NCBI RefSeq assembly: GCF_018139695.1
Contig: NZ_JAGSOG010000015.1
Location: 1-64,000 of the forward strand
Length of the DNA: 64,000 nucleotides
From: Actinospica durhamensis
GTDB lineage: Bacteria; Actinomycetota; Actinomycetes; Streptomycetales; Catenulisporaceae
Direction: 5' to 3'
Below the pieces are notes generated by a model. The model had not been told where the DNA came from. It did no database searches and saw only the letters and a list, made by a program, of their open reading frames with translations. Shown piece by piece: positions 35,715 through 44,557 of this stretch. Positions within the stretch are counted from its first letter, which is position 1; each line of letters begins with the position of its first letter. Position numbers and translations under genes: made by a program.

Positions 35715-36860
35715 ATGGTGGGTCCGCAGGACGTTTCGCCCGGCCCGGAGGGGATCCCGGCCGGGCTGGCGACATACATGTCAGGCCACGTAGACCGCCG
35801 GCGGCTCGCGTTCGAGCGCACGCTGGTGTCCCTGGCCGAGCGCGGGTGGCTGGAGATCACGCCGGGAGACGCGGCGAGCTCGACCGCGCGGCTGCTGCCG
35901 GCTCCGGGCACCGACCGGCTGCCGCGCTCGGAAGTGCTGGTGCTTGACCGGGTCCGGGCGTGCAGCCGCGCCATGCCGACGGTGCCGCTCGCGGTCCTGC
36001 TCGACTTCGGCGAGGACCGGCACAACTGGATGCGCGGCTTCGCCAAGGCGCTCAGCGCCGAGGCGGTCGCCGCCGGGCTGACCCGCCGCCGCATACGCAA
36101 GGTGCTGCGATACCCGCTGGCCCTGCTGCCCGCGGTCGCGGCCGGGGTGCTCGGCGCCGCGGCCGACACGGCGAACCGCGCGGGCGGGGCGATGGGCGCC
36201 GGGCTGCTCACCTTCCTGTTTGCGCTCCTGGTCACGGCCGTCCTGACCGCGGCGCTCCCCACGCCCTACGGCCGGGAGGTCGCCGCCTGGGCCCGAACCG
36301 AGGCGGCCGAGCCGCAGGCGCTGCCGCCGAGCGCGCCGCAGGCCCTGCTGGAGAAGGACGGCACGCCGCTTCCGGCCGGGCAGGCCTGGTCCTCGTTCAC
36401 CGGACGCTGGCGGGTGGTGACCGTCGGGCCCTTCACCCGTCCCGCGCGCGGCCGGCCGCGCCGGCTGCTCGGCTCGTTCTTCAGCACCCTGATCATCACC
36501 GTCCCGTGCACGGCGGTGGGCCTGCTGGGGCTGCACGGTGTGCGCGGCGACCTGGTCGCCCTCGCTCCGGCCACGCTCTTCGTCCTCGGCACGCTGTTCT
36601 GGCTGCCGGCGTATCTCAGCCGCCGGCCTTATGCGCGGCGCGTGGTCTACCGCGGCCAGCTCGTCAAGAAGTGGACACAGCCAGACGACCAGTCCGAGGA
36701 TCAGAGCCTGCATTGCTGCAGCGTGGACGGCGGGGGCGAGGAGGCCGCGAGCTACATCGTGCCGCGCGACCTGTACAAGAAGCTCGGGGTCGGCGACCTC
36801 GTCGAAGTCAGATACAGCCCGCGCTGGCAGGTGCTGCGCGGGATCAGGCGCCTGGGGTGA
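35715..36860 (+). CDS. Membrane protein, DUF2207-like (function unknown)
   Basis: A 381-residue protein. Residues about 20-50 (YMSGHVDRRRLAFERTLVSLAERGWLEI) resemble the winged-helix-like segment of DUF2207 proteins. Two hydrophobic hairpins follow: one around VLRYPLALLPAVAAGVLGAAAD and LLTFLFALLVTAVLTAAL, the other around FFSTLIITVPCTAVGLLGLHG and LAPATLFVLGTLFWLPAYL. The C-terminal region is soluble and contains CCSVDGGGEEAASYIVP. It is probably an inner-membrane protein with cytosolic domains. The ATG at 35715 is preceded eight bases upstream by TACCGT, suggesting a leaderless message. The 3' end overlaps the convergent GNAT gene by 17 bases. Confidence 0.7.
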   Translation: MVGPQDVSPGPEGIPAGLATYMSGHVDRRRLAFERTLVSLAERGWLEITPGDAASSTARLLPAPGTDRLPRSEVLVLDRVRACSRAMPTVPLAVLLDFGEDRHNWMRGFAKALSAEAVAAGLTRRRIRKVLRYPLALLPAVAAGVLGAAADTANRAGGAMGAGLLTFLFALLVTAVLTAALPTPYGREVAAWARTEAAEPQALPPSAPQALLEKDGTPLPAGQAWSSFTGRWRVVTVGPFTRPARGRPRRLLGSFFSTLIITVPCTAVGLLGLHGVRGDLVALAPATLFVLGTLFWLPAYLSRRPYARRVVYRGQLVKKWTQPDDQSEDQSLHCCSVDGGGEEAASYIVPRDLYKKLGVGDLVEVRYSPRWQVLRGIRRLG

Positions 36861-37296
36861 GCCGGATGAGGCCGGCGTCGGCCGCGGTGAACCCGCAGGA
36901 CTCGAGGTAGAACGCGCGCAGGTGCGGTTCGAAGTCCACGTGCAGCCACTCGCACCCGGCGTCCCTGGCGTGCTGGGTGGCCAGCGCGACCAGCCGCGCG
37001 CCGACGCCGCGGTGCTGCTCGTCCGCGCTGACCACGGTGTCCAGGATGAAGGCGTGCCCCGCCCCGTCCCAGGCCACGTTGACGAAGCCGATCAGCCGCG
37101 CGTCGCGGTACGCGCAGACCCAGCCGAGGCTGTGCCGACTCACCTGCGCGAACCAGTCGTAGGCCACCGGCCGGTGGCCGAAGCCCTCGCCGTGCAGGGC
37201 CTCCACGTCGGCGCTGTCGAACTCGCCGCGCCAGGCGTAGGTCACCGTCGTGCTCGTCGCCGCTCTCGAGCCGCCTGTTCCCGCCATCTCTTTCAT
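36844..37296 (-). CDS. GNAT family N-acetyltransferase
   Basis: A 150-residue acetyltransferase. The acetyl-CoA pyrophosphate-binding motif A is DEQHRGVGARLVALATQHA (the Q/RxxGxG/A loop), preceded by beta4 ILDTVVS and followed by FYLESCGF. The acceptor is unknown. The start is ATG 37296 or ATG 37287, nine bases apart. Confidence 0.9.
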   Translation of the reverse strand: MKEMAGTGGSRAATSTTVTYAWRGEFDSADVEALHGEGFGHRPVAYDWFAQVSRHSLGWVCAYRDARLIGFVNVAWDGAGHAFILDTVVSADEQHRGVGARLVALATQHARDAGCEWLHVDFEPHLRAFYLESCGFTAADAGLIRLTPGA

Positions 37297-37317
37297 GAGA
37301 ACGACATGGTAGTCAGG

Positions 37318-38079
37318 TCAGTCCAGTAGACGCTGCGCCCGGCGCATTCCGGCCAGCCAGCGGTCGGTGTCGGCGGCCCGGCCGGCGTAGTACGCGGCCA
37401 CCTCGGGATGCGGCAGGATCAGGAAGGATTCGCCGTCCAGGCCCGCCATCACCGCGTCGGCCACCGCCTCGGGGGTGATCGCGGTCTCGGCCAGCAGCAG
37501 TTCCCCGGCCTTGCCCGAGGCCTCGAGCATCGCGGTGCGCACTCCCTGCGGGCACAGCGCCTGCACGACCACGCCGCGGTCGGCGTAGGTGGCCGAGAGC
37601 CACTCGGCGAACGCCAGCGCCCCGTGCTTGGTCGCCGAGTAGGCCGGCGCGCCGAGCATGGTCAGCAGCCCGGCCGCCGAGACCGTGGCCAGGAAGCGGC
37701 CGCTGCCGCGCTCGAGCCAGGCCGGCAGCAGTTCCCGGGCGGCCCGCACGTGAGCCAGGACATTGACCTGCCAGGCCAGGTCCCAGCCGGCCTCGTCGTC
37801 CAGGCTCGACGCGCCGCCGACGCCCGCGTTGGCGCAGTACAGGTCGATCTCGCCGAGGTGGGCCCGCGCGGCGGCGACCAGGTGCGCGACGCCCTCGGCC
37901 GACGCGGCGTCGCCGGGCACGGCCAGGGCGCCGATCGACTCCGCCACCCGGGTGACGCCGGGCCCGTCCAGGTCGGCCACCACCACCCGCGCCCCGGCCG
38001 CGGCGAACCGGCGCGCCAGCGCCTCGCCGATGCCGGCCGCGGCCCCGGTGACCACAACCCCCGCGCCGTCCAGCTCCAT
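37318..38079 (-). CDS. Short-chain dehydrogenase/reductase (TetR-box regulated)
   Basis: A 253-residue classical SDR. The cofactor motif is TGAAAGIGEA, NAG is present in YCANAGVGG, and the catalytic pair is YSATK. The residue pattern after beta2 (VVADLDG, an Asp) favours NAD(H). An operator-like palindrome at 38172-38185 lies about 92 bases upstream. In the context of the neighbouring acyl-CoA genes it may interconvert a hydroxyacyl and ketoacyl intermediate. Divergent from a second SDR. Confidence 0.9.
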   Translation of the reverse strand: MELDGAGVVVTGAAAGIGEALARRFAAAGARVVVADLDGPGVTRVAESIGALAVPGDAASAEGVAHLVAAARAHLGEIDLYCANAGVGGASSLDDEAGWDLAWQVNVLAHVRAARELLPAWLERGSGRFLATVSAAGLLTMLGAPAYSATKHGALAFAEWLSATYADRGVVVQALCPQGVRTAMLEASGKAGELLLAETAITPEAVADAVMAGLDGESFLILPHPEVAAYYAGRAADTDRWLAGMRRAQRLLD

Positions 38080-38171
38080 CGGTCCTCCCGGTCTCGCCCG
38101 CGTGTCGCGGTGCCGCGGTCGCCGCGTTCGCGCGCCGCGTGTCCTGGTCTCGCCCCGGGCCGCTCCCGAGG

Positions 38172-38185
38172 TAAGCGTTCGCTTA
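38172..38185. promoter_or_regulatory. TetR-type operator copy 1
   Basis: TAAGCGTTCGCTTA, a palindrome with six-base arms, matches the copies at 38254 and 39804. It lies in the divergent gap between the two SDR genes. Confidence 0.75.
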
Positions 38186-38253
38186 GCATCACCGTCGGCC
38201 GCAGCCCTGTCAAGCCAGGTCGGTCGTTGACAGGCCTGGTCGGGCGAGGCATC

Positions 38254-38269
38254 CTAAGCAAACGCTTAG
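38254..38269. promoter_or_regulatory. TetR-type operator copy 2
   Basis: CTAAGCAAACGCTTAG (arms CTAAGC/GCTTAG) lies 47 bases before the GTG of the rightward SDR. With copy 1 it covers both promoters of the 38080-38316 gap. Confidence 0.75.
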
Positions 38270-38316
38270 TTCCGCGTGGCGCTCACGCGGCGGCCATCGA
38301 GTGAACGGGAGCAAGG

Positions 38317-39069
38317 GTGCGCGACCTGCAGGGGAAGACGGCGTTGATCACCGGGGCCAGCCGCGGCATCGGGCTCGGCATCGCGCAGCGGCTGGTGGCC
38401 GAGGGCGCCCGGGTGTGCCTGACCGCGCGCAAGCCGGAGGCGCTGGAGGCGGCCGTGGCCTCGCTCGGCGGGCCCGAGCACGCCATCGCCGTGCCCGGCA
38501 AGGCGGACGACCCGGCGCACCAGGAGGAGGCCGTCGCCGCCGCGATCGCCGCGTTCGGCTCGCTCGAGATCCTGGTCAACAACGCCGGCATCAACCCGGC
38601 CTACGGTCCGATGCTCGAGCTCGACCCGGCCGCGTTCCGCAAGGTCTTCGACGTCAACGTGATCGGCACCCTCGGCTGGGTCCGCGCCGCGCACCGGGCC
38701 TCCTTCGGCGAGCACGGCGGCAGCGTGGTCAACGTGGCCTCGGTGGCCGGCCTCGGCCCGGCCGCCGGCATCGGCGCCTACGCCGCCAGCAAGGCCGCGC
38801 TGATCCAGCTCACCGCGCAGCTCGCGGACGAACTCAGCCCCCTGGTCCGGGTCAACGCGGTCGCGCCGGCCGTGGTCAAGACCTCCTTCGCCGCCGCGCT
38901 CTACGAGGGCCGGGAGGAGAAGGTGGCGGCCGGCTACGCGCTCGGCCGGCTCGGCGTACCCGAGGACGTCGCCGGCGCCGTCGCCTTCCTGGCCTCGGCC
39001 GACGCGGGCTGGATCACCGGGCAGACCCTGGTGGTCGACGGCGGCCTGCTGCTCAAGGCGGGGGTCTGA
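38317..39069 (+). CDS. Short-chain dehydrogenase/reductase (second SDR of the cluster)
   Basis: A 250-residue classical SDR with TGASRGIGLG, VNNAGIN and catalytic YAASK; C-terminal ending DAGWITGQTLVVDGG as in FabG-like enzymes. It is not a close paralogue of the leftward SDR. GTG start with GGAGCAAG upstream. Its stop abuts the TetR gene stop (convergent, no gap). In an lva-like pathway one SDR would reduce a 4-ketoacyl-CoA and another could oxidise a 3-hydroxyacyl-CoA; which does what is not decidable here. Confidence 0.9.
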   Translation: MRDLQGKTALITGASRGIGLGIAQRLVAEGARVCLTARKPEALEAAVASLGGPEHAIAVPGKADDPAHQEEAVAAAIAAFGSLEILVNNAGINPAYGPMLELDPAAFRKVFDVNVIGTLGWVRAAHRASFGEHGGSVVNVASVAGLGPAAGIGAYAASKAALIQLTAQLADELSPLVRVNAVAPAVVKTSFAAALYEGREEKVAAGYALGRLGVPEDVAGAVAFLASADAGWITGQTLVVDGGLLLKAGV

Positions 39070-39747
39070 TCAGTGCCCCGGGGCGTCCGCCGCGCGGGTC
39101 CCGTGCGGCGCGGCCATCCGCAGCGCGAGGTCGGCGTAGAGCCGGCCGAGCTGCTCCGGGGTCTGCCGGCTGTTGGCCGGGAACCAGCGGGCCACGTCGG
39201 TGACCATGGACAGCAGCGCCAGCGCGGTCCCGTCCACGTCCGGCACGTCGAACTCGCCCGACTTCACCCCGTCGGCCAAGATGCCCCGCACCACCGCGGT
39301 GATCTGCCGCCGCAGGGCATTGACCTCGATGAAGTGCTCCGGGGACAGGCAGGGCAGGTCGTACTCGATCACCCGCGCGGTGGTGTGGTGGCGCGCCTCG
39401 AACGCGGTCTGCGCCGCGACCACCGCGCGCAGCCGCTCGGCCGCGGACGCGGCAGGACCGGACGCCGCCTCGGCCTCGAGGGCGCTGCGCAGCGTCTGCT
39501 GATGGCCCACCAGGGTGATCCGGTAGAAGAGCTCTTCCTTGGACGCGAAGTGCACGTACACGCCCGCCGGGCTCAGCCCGGCCCGGTCGGCGATGTCGCG
39601 GGTGGAGGTGCCGTGGTAGCCGCGGGCGGCGAACGCCTCCACCGCCGCTATCATCAGCCGCCGCGCCGCGGGGGCCGCGGCCCGGTCCCACGCCTCGACG
39701 AGTCCCTGCTCCTGCGCCGGGTCGAGTCCTGCGTCGGATTGGGGCAT
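39070..39747 (-). CDS. TetR-family transcriptional regulator of the acyl-CoA cluster
   Basis: A 225-residue TetR repressor. The N-terminal helix-turn-helix is [38 protein letters not shown], a very good match; the C-terminal ligand domain resembles fatty-acid/acyl-CoA-responsive members. The ATG at 39747 is chosen from the AGGAGG six bases upstream rather than the GTG-type extension to 39810, which would cross the operator. One copy of the shared operator lies 57 bases before this start, so autoregulation plus control of the flanking catabolic genes is likely. Confidence 0.92.
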   Translation of the reverse strand: MPQSDAGLDPAQEQGLVEAWDRAAAPAARRLMIAAVEAFAARGYHGTSTRDIADRAGLSPAGVYVHFASKEELFYRITLVGHQQTLRSALEAEAASGPAASAAERLRAVVAAQTAFEARHHTTARVIEYDLPCLSPEHFIEVNALRRQITAVVRGILADGVKSGEFDVPDVDGTALALLSMVTDVARWFPANSRQTPEQLGRLYADLALRMAAPHGTRAADAPGH

Positions 39748-39803
39748 CGGCGTCCTCCTGCGGTGCGCGGCGTCCTCGGCGATGCGGCCGAGGGGATCCA
39801 GTG

Positions 39804-39817
39804 TAAGCAATCGCTTA
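39804..39817. promoter_or_regulatory. TetR-type operator copy 3
   Basis: TAAGCAATCGCTTA lies between the divergent TetR gene and the APH-type kinase gene, 34 bases before the latter. It matches the other two copies (consensus TAAGC-4-GCTTA). Confidence 0.8.
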
Positions 39818-39851
39818 GCTCCGGTACCCCGGAAGCTCGGAAGGACGCGCC

Positions 39852-40871
39852 ATGACCGACGAACCAGCCGCCGACGGCTCCCCGCCCGGGCTCGACCTGC
39901 GCGCCCTCTCGGCCCACCTCGGCCACGGGCCGCTCACCGCCGAGCTCATCGCGGGCGGCCGGTCCAACCTGACCTACCTGGTCCGCGGGCAGGGCGGATC
40001 CTGGATCGTACGCCGCCCGCCGCTCGGCCACGTGCTGGCCACCGCGCACGACATGGCCCGAGAGTACCGCGTGCTGAGCGCGCTGGCCGACACCTCGGTG
40101 CCGGTGCCGCGCCCGGACCTGCTGTGCCAGGACCCGTCCGTACTCGGCGCGCCCTTCTACGTCATGCGCTACGTCGAGGGCGAGGTCTACCGCTCGGCCG
40201 CCTCCGCCGCCGCGCTGGGCCTGGACCGGCTGACCACCCTGGCCGGGGAGCTCGGCCGGGTGCTAGCCCGGCTGCACACCACCGACCCGGCGCAGGTGGG
40301 GCTGGCCGACTTCGGCCACCCCGAGGGCTACCTGGAGCGGCAGCTGCGCCGGTGGAGCAAGCAGCTCGACGCCTCGCGCAGCCGCGAGCTGCCCGGGATC
40401 GACGAACTGCGCGACCGGCTCGCCGCCGCGCTCCCGCCCACCCCGCGGGCCGCGATCGTGCACGGGGACTACCGGCTGGACAACGTGATCTTCGGCCCGG
40501 ACGACCGGATCGCCGCCGTGGTCGACTGGGAGATGGCCACCCTCGGCGATCCGCTCACCGACATCGGCGCGCTGCTGCTGTACTGGGAGCTGCTGGTCAC
40601 CGGCCAGGGCCTGTTCGGGAAGGTCCCGCCCGGCGCCGAGTTCCCGGCCACCTCGGCGCTGCTCGAGCCCTACCTCGCCGAGGGCGGCGCCGGGCTCGAG
40701 CACCTGCCCTGGTACCTGGCCTTCGCCACCTTCAAGCTCGCGGTCATCGCCGAGGGCATCCACTACCGCTTCCAGGCCGGCCAGACCGTCGGCGCGGGCT
40801 TCGAACGGCTCGGCGCCGCCGTGCCGGTGCTCGTCGCCCGCGGGCACGCGATCCTCACGGAAGGACACTGA
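39852..40871 (+). CDS. APH-fold phosphotransferase, LvaA/ACAD10-kinase-like
   Basis: A 339-residue kinase of the aminoglycoside-phosphotransferase fold, in the group that accompanies ACAD10/11-like dehydrogenases. The N-lobe has [10 protein letters not shown] and the Lys-equivalent region WIVRRPP; the catalytic loop is [13 protein letters not shown] and the metal motif [12 protein letters not shown], both intact. In the lva pathway the homologous LvaA phosphorylates the hydroxyl of 4-hydroxyacyl-CoA. The next gene begins six bases after its stop. AAGGACGCGCC precedes the ATG. Function by homology of family and gene order; not proof of substrate. Confidence 0.88.
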   Translation: MTDEPAADGSPPGLDLRALSAHLGHGPLTAELIAGGRSNLTYLVRGQGGSWIVRRPPLGHVLATAHDMAREYRVLSALADTSVPVPRPDLLCQDPSVLGAPFYVMRYVEGEVYRSAASAAALGLDRLTTLAGELGRVLARLHTTDPAQVGLADFGHPEGYLERQLRRWSKQLDASRSRELPGIDELRDRLAAALPPTPRAAIVHGDYRLDNVIFGPDDRIAAVVDWEMATLGDPLTDIGALLLYWELLVTGQGLFGKVPPGAEFPATSALLEPYLAEGGAGLEHLPWYLAFATFKLAVIAEGIHYRFQAGQTVGAGFERLGAAVPVLVARGHAILTEGH

Positions 40872-40876
40872 CACCG

Positions 40877-42088
40877 ATGGACTTCGCCTTCGACGCCACC
40901 ACCGAGAAGCTGCGCGGCGAGCTGCTGGCGTTCATGGACTCGCACGTCTACCCGGCCGAGCGGCGGGTGGCCGAGGCCGACGCCGCGACCGCCGCGTCGG
41001 CTGACGACCCGTTCGCCACCTCGGCCCTGATGCGCGAGCTCAAGGCCGCCGCCCGCGAGCGCGGCCTGTGGAACTTCTTCCGCGAACTGCCGAACCTCTC
41101 CTACGCCCCGCTGGCCGAGATCACCGGCCGCAGTCCGCGGCTGGCCCCCGAGGCGGTCAACTGCTCCGCGCCCGACACCGGCAACATGGAGGTGCTCGCC
41201 CAGTTCGGCACCCCGGAGCAGAAGGAGCAGTGGCTGCGGCCCCTGCTGGACGGCGAGATCCGCAGCGCGTTCTGCATGACCGAGCCCGACGTGGCCTCCT
41301 CCGACGCGACCAACATCGAGACCAGGATCCGGCGCGAGGGCGGGGACTACGTGCTGGACGGGCGCAAGTGGTACGCCTCCGGCGCGATGAACCCGAACGC
41401 CCGCATCCTGATCGTCATGGGCAAGACCGACCCGGACGCCCCGCGCCACCGTCAGCAGTCGATGATCCTGGTGCCGCGGGAGACCCCCGGGGTGGAGATC
41501 GTCCGGCCTATGCACGTGTTCGGATACCGGGACGAGTGGCACGGCGGCCACGCCGAGGTGCGCTTCCACGGCGCCCGGGTGCCGGCCGCGAACCTGATCG
41601 CGGGGGAGGGCGAGGGCTTCGCCATCTCCCAGGCCAGGCTCGGGCCCGGCCGCATCCACCACTGCATGCGGCTGATCGGCATGGCCGAACGCGGCCTTGA
41701 GCTGATGTGCGACCGGGTCGCGCACCGGGTCGCCTTCGGCCGCCCGCTGGCCGAGCAGGGCGTGATCCGGGAGTGGATCGCCGAGTCGCGGGTGCGGATC
41801 GAGCAGGCCAGGCTGCTGGTGCTCAAGACCGCCTGGCTGATGGACACCGTCGGCAACAAGGGCGCGCACACCGAGATCCAGGCGATCAAGATCGCGGTAC
41901 CCTCGATGACGGAATGGGTGCTGGACAAGGCGATCCAGGCGCACGGCGGCGGCGGGGTGAGTCAGGACTTCCCGCTGGCCGAGCTGTGGGCCGGCGCGCG
42001 CACCCTACGGCTGGCCGACGGCCCGGACGAGGTGCACCGCCGTTCGCTGGCCAAGGCCGAACTGCGCCGCCGGGCCGCTGAGGGCTGA
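40877..42088 (+). CDS. Acyl-CoA dehydrogenase, ACAD10/11-LvaC type
   Basis: A 403-residue FAD-dependent acyl-CoA dehydrogenase. Signature segments are [29 protein letters not shown] and, near the C-terminus, [33 protein letters not shown], the last of which is characteristic of the ACAD10/11 group. In the related LvaC this fold catalyses elimination of phosphate from 4-phospho-acyl-CoA rather than simple oxidation. Position directly behind the kinase gene supports that role here. The ATG at 40877 follows GGAAGGACACTGACACCG; the frame upstream is a shadow in the kinase gene. Confidence 0.92.
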   Translation: MDFAFDATTEKLRGELLAFMDSHVYPAERRVAEADAATAASADDPFATSALMRELKAAARERGLWNFFRELPNLSYAPLAEITGRSPRLAPEAVNCSAPDTGNMEVLAQFGTPEQKEQWLRPLLDGEIRSAFCMTEPDVASSDATNIETRIRREGGDYVLDGRKWYASGAMNPNARILIVMGKTDPDAPRHRQQSMILVPRETPGVEIVRPMHVFGYRDEWHGGHAEVRFHGARVPAANLIAGEGEGFAISQARLGPGRIHHCMRLIGMAERGLELMCDRVAHRVAFGRPLAEQGVIREWIAESRVRIEQARLLVLKTAWLMDTVGNKGAHTEIQAIKIAVPSMTEWVLDKAIQAHGGGGVSQDFPLAELWAGARTLRLADGPDEVHRRSLAKAELRRRAAEG

Positions 42089-42148
42089 CCGGAACACCGG
42101 GACACCGACCCGCCGGAACGGACGAGAGACCGAGACAAGGGAGCCGAC

Positions 42149-43552
42149 ATGGCCTTCAACCTGGCCACCACCCTGCACGAGTCCGCGCTGGCCACGCCGG
42201 AAAAGTTCGTCTGCCGCACCGCCACCCGGGACATCCCCTACCGTGAGCTGGACGAGCAGAGCGGGCGCTTCGCCGCGAAGCTGATCGACGCCGGGCTCAC
42301 CCGCGGCGACCGGGTCGCGGTGCAGCTGCCGAACGTGCCCGAGTTCCTGGTGGCCTACTACGGGATCCTCAAAGCGGGCCTCGTCATGGTCCCGGTCAAC
42401 CCGCTGCTCACGGCCTCCGAGACGGAGTATCTGGTCGCGCATTCGGGCGCCCTGCGGCACTTCGCCGATCCGGTGGAGGTGGCGGCCCTGTGCGACGCGG
42501 CGGACCGGGTGGCCGACGTGGCGGCGACCGAGCCGCAGGACACCGCCGTGATCATCTACACCAGCGGCACCACCGGCAAGCCCAAGGGCGCCGAACTCAG
42601 CCACTTCCAGCTCTACATGAGCTGCACGATCCCCCCGGAGGTCTTCGGGGCCGTGCCCGAGGACGTCACCCTGGTGGTGCTGCCGCTGTTCCACATATAC
42701 GGGCTCTCCTGCGCGGTCAACAGCGTCGTGCGGCACGGCTCCACGATGAGCCTGGTGCGCAGGTTCGACGTCGAGGCCGTACTCGACGCGATGGAGCAGC
42801 ACGGCGTCACCATCACGCTCGGGGTGCCCACCATGTACCACGCGCTGCTCACCGCCGACCTCGGCGAGCGTCGCCTCGAGCGGTTCCGAGTGGCCTCCTG
42901 CGGCGGCGCGCCCATGCCTAGAGCCCTGATCGAAGGCTTCGAAGCGCGTTTCGGGGTGGACGTGCTGGAGGGCTTCGGCATGTCGGAGACCGGCGCGGCC
43001 GGGTTCCTCAACCGGCCGGACGCGCGCCGGGTCGGCTCCATCGGCAAGCCGCTGTGGGGCGTGCAGGCGAAGATCGAGGGCGCCGAGGGCACCGGGCCCG
43101 AGCACGCCGGCGAGCTGCTGATCAAGGGCCACGTGGTGATGACCGGCTACCACGAGGACCCGTCGGCCACCGCCGAGGCCCTGGCCGACGGCTGGCTGCA
43201 CACCGGCGACGTGGCCTACGCGGACGAGGACGGCTTCTACTTCATCGTCGACCGGATCAAGGACCTGGTGATCCGGGGCGGGTTCAACGTCTACCCGCGC
43301 GAGGTCGAGGAGGTGCTCTACCGCCACCCCGGCGTGCTCGAGGCCGCGGTGATCGGGCGGCCCGACGAGCGGCTCGGCGAGGAGATCGTGGCCGTGCTGG
43401 TGCCGCGGCCGGGTGCGGAGCTGGAGGCCGAGGAGGTCATCGCGTTCTGCCGGGCCTCGCTGGCCGGGTACAAGTGCCCGCGCGAGATCCGGCTGGTCGA
43501 GCGGCTGCCGCGCAACGCCTCCGGCAAGGTGCTCAAGCGCGACCTGCGCTGA
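42149..43552 (+). CDS. AMP-forming acyl-CoA synthetase
   Basis: A 467-residue ANL-superfamily ligase that activates a carboxylic acid to its CoA thioester. The P-loop motif is IIYTSGTTGKPKGAE, with GFGMSETGA, GWLHTGDVAYADEDGFYFIVDRIKDLVI and the C-terminal catalytic Lys region NASGKVLKRDLR. It has a shortened N-terminal domain (family members are commonly 500-550). AAGGGAGCC precedes the ATG. As last gene of the set it would activate the acid substrate, as LvaE does in the lva operon. Confidence 0.92.
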   Translation: MAFNLATTLHESALATPEKFVCRTATRDIPYRELDEQSGRFAAKLIDAGLTRGDRVAVQLPNVPEFLVAYYGILKAGLVMVPVNPLLTASETEYLVAHSGALRHFADPVEVAALCDAADRVADVAATEPQDTAVIIYTSGTTGKPKGAELSHFQLYMSCTIPPEVFGAVPEDVTLVVLPLFHIYGLSCAVNSVVRHGSTMSLVRRFDVEAVLDAMEQHGVTITLGVPTMYHALLTADLGERRLERFRVASCGGAPMPRALIEGFEARFGVDVLEGFGMSETGAAGFLNRPDARRVGSIGKPLWGVQAKIEGAEGTGPEHAGELLIKGHVVMTGYHEDPSATAEALADGWLHTGDVAYADEDGFYFIVDRIKDLVIRGGFNVYPREVEEVLYRHPGVLEAAVIGRPDERLGEEIVAVLVPRPGAELEAEEVIAFCRASLAGYKCPREIRLVERLPRNASGKVLKRDLR

Positions 43553-43606
43553 TACCGCGTTCGCCGCCGCCCGCGCGCTCGGTGCGGGCGGTGCGCGGCG
43601 CGCCGC

Positions 43607-43634
43607 TTGACGTATGCCGATATAGGCATACGAT
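43607..43634 (+). promoter_or_regulatory. Promoter with overlapping perfect operator for the ArsR pair
   Basis: -35 TTGACG (43607-43612) and -10 TACGAT (43629-43634), 16-base spacer. The inverted repeat CGTATGCC (43611-43618) / GGCATACG (43625-43632) occupies the whole spacer, so a bound repressor would block RNA polymerase. The ATG begins six bases after the -10 box, giving a leaderless message. Confidence 0.75.
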
Positions 43635-43640
43635 GGGGTC

Positions 43641-44033
43641 ATGGCGAGAGCGGCGACCACCACCGACGCGTTCAACGCCGTCGCCGAACCCCGGCGGCGG
43701 GAGATCCTCGACGCCCTCGCGGGTGGGGAACGCAGCGTGACCGACCTGGTCGAGCACCTCGGCGTGGCCCAACCCGTCGTGTCCAAGCACCTGCGGGTGC
43801 TGCGCGAGGTCGGGCTGGTCGGGGTGCGCGACGAGGGCCGGGCGCGGATATACCGGCTCGAGGCCGGTCCGCTGCGGGCCGTGTACGACTGGGTCAAGGG
43901 GTACGAGCGGCTCTGGTCCGAGCGCTTCGACCTGCTCGACACGGTCCTCGAGGACCTGCGCGCCGAGCGCGGGCCCGGACAGCAACCCGAGTCACCCGAG
44001 TCATCCCAGGAGGACGACCATGACCAGCCATGA
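43641..44033 (+). CDS. ArsR-family winged-helix repressor
   Basis: A 130-residue ArsR-type regulator of the kind that is coupled to an SRPBCC protein. It has AEPRRREILDALAGGERSVTDLVEHLGVAQPVVSKHLRVLREVGLV, the full winged-helix core, and no metal-binding Cys cluster. The perfect palindrome at 43611-43632 in its promoter is the likely autoregulatory site. The gene overlaps the SRPBCC gene by 14 bases. Confidence 0.92.
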   Translation: MARAATTTDAFNAVAEPRRREILDALAGGERSVTDLVEHLGVAQPVVSKHLRVLREVGLVGVRDEGRARIYRLEAGPLRAVYDWVKGYERLWSERFDLLDTVLEDLRAERGPGQQPESPESSQEDDHDQP

Positions 44034-44532
44034 CCTGACGACGAACCCCGGTGGCGCCCGGCGCGCCGTCGTGACCACCCCGAGCGACACCCAGATCCTG
44101 ATCACCCGCGAGTTCGACGCGCCCCGGCACCTGCTCTACCGGGCCTACACCGAACCCGAGCTGATCAGGCGCTGGTGGCACGCCAACCGCGGCACGATCG
44201 AGTCCATCGAGGTGGACCTGCGCGTCGGCGGCGCCTGGCGCTACGCGATGACCGCGGCCGGCGGCTTCGCGTTCTCCTTCCACGGCGAGTACCGCGAGAT
44301 CGTGCCGGACGAGCGGCTGGTGTCCACGGAGATCTACTCCGGCGCCCCGCAGGCCGAGTCGCTGAGCGCGGCCACCTTCACCGAGAAGGACGGGCGCACC
44401 GTGCTGGAGATCCTGGTGACGCACCGGACCAAGGAGTTCCGGGACGCGCACCTGGCCTCCGGCATGGAGGACGGCCTGCAGGACGCGCTCGACCTGCTCG
44501 AGGGCGTGGCCCAGGACGAGCCAGAGGCCTGA
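44020..44532 (+). CDS. SRPBCC (AHSA1-type) domain protein
   Basis: A 170-residue START/Bet v1-like fold protein with TREFDAPRHLLYRAYTEPELIRRWW at the beginning of the domain and a hydrophobic ligand cavity expected by family. The ArsR-SRPBCC pair is very common in actinobacteria, but its ligand is unknown. AGGAGG six bases before the ATG (inside arsR) supports the start; translational coupling by overlap. Confidence 0.9.
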   Translation: MTSHDLTTNPGGARRAVVTTPSDTQILITREFDAPRHLLYRAYTEPELIRRWWHANRGTIESIEVDLRVGGAWRYAMTAAGGFAFSFHGEYREIVPDERLVSTEIYSGAPQAESLSAATFTEKDGRTVLEILVTHRTKEFRDAHLASGMEDGLQDALDLLEGVAQDEPEA

Positions 44533-44557
44533 GGCAGGTGCGTACCAGGCCCCTGGT

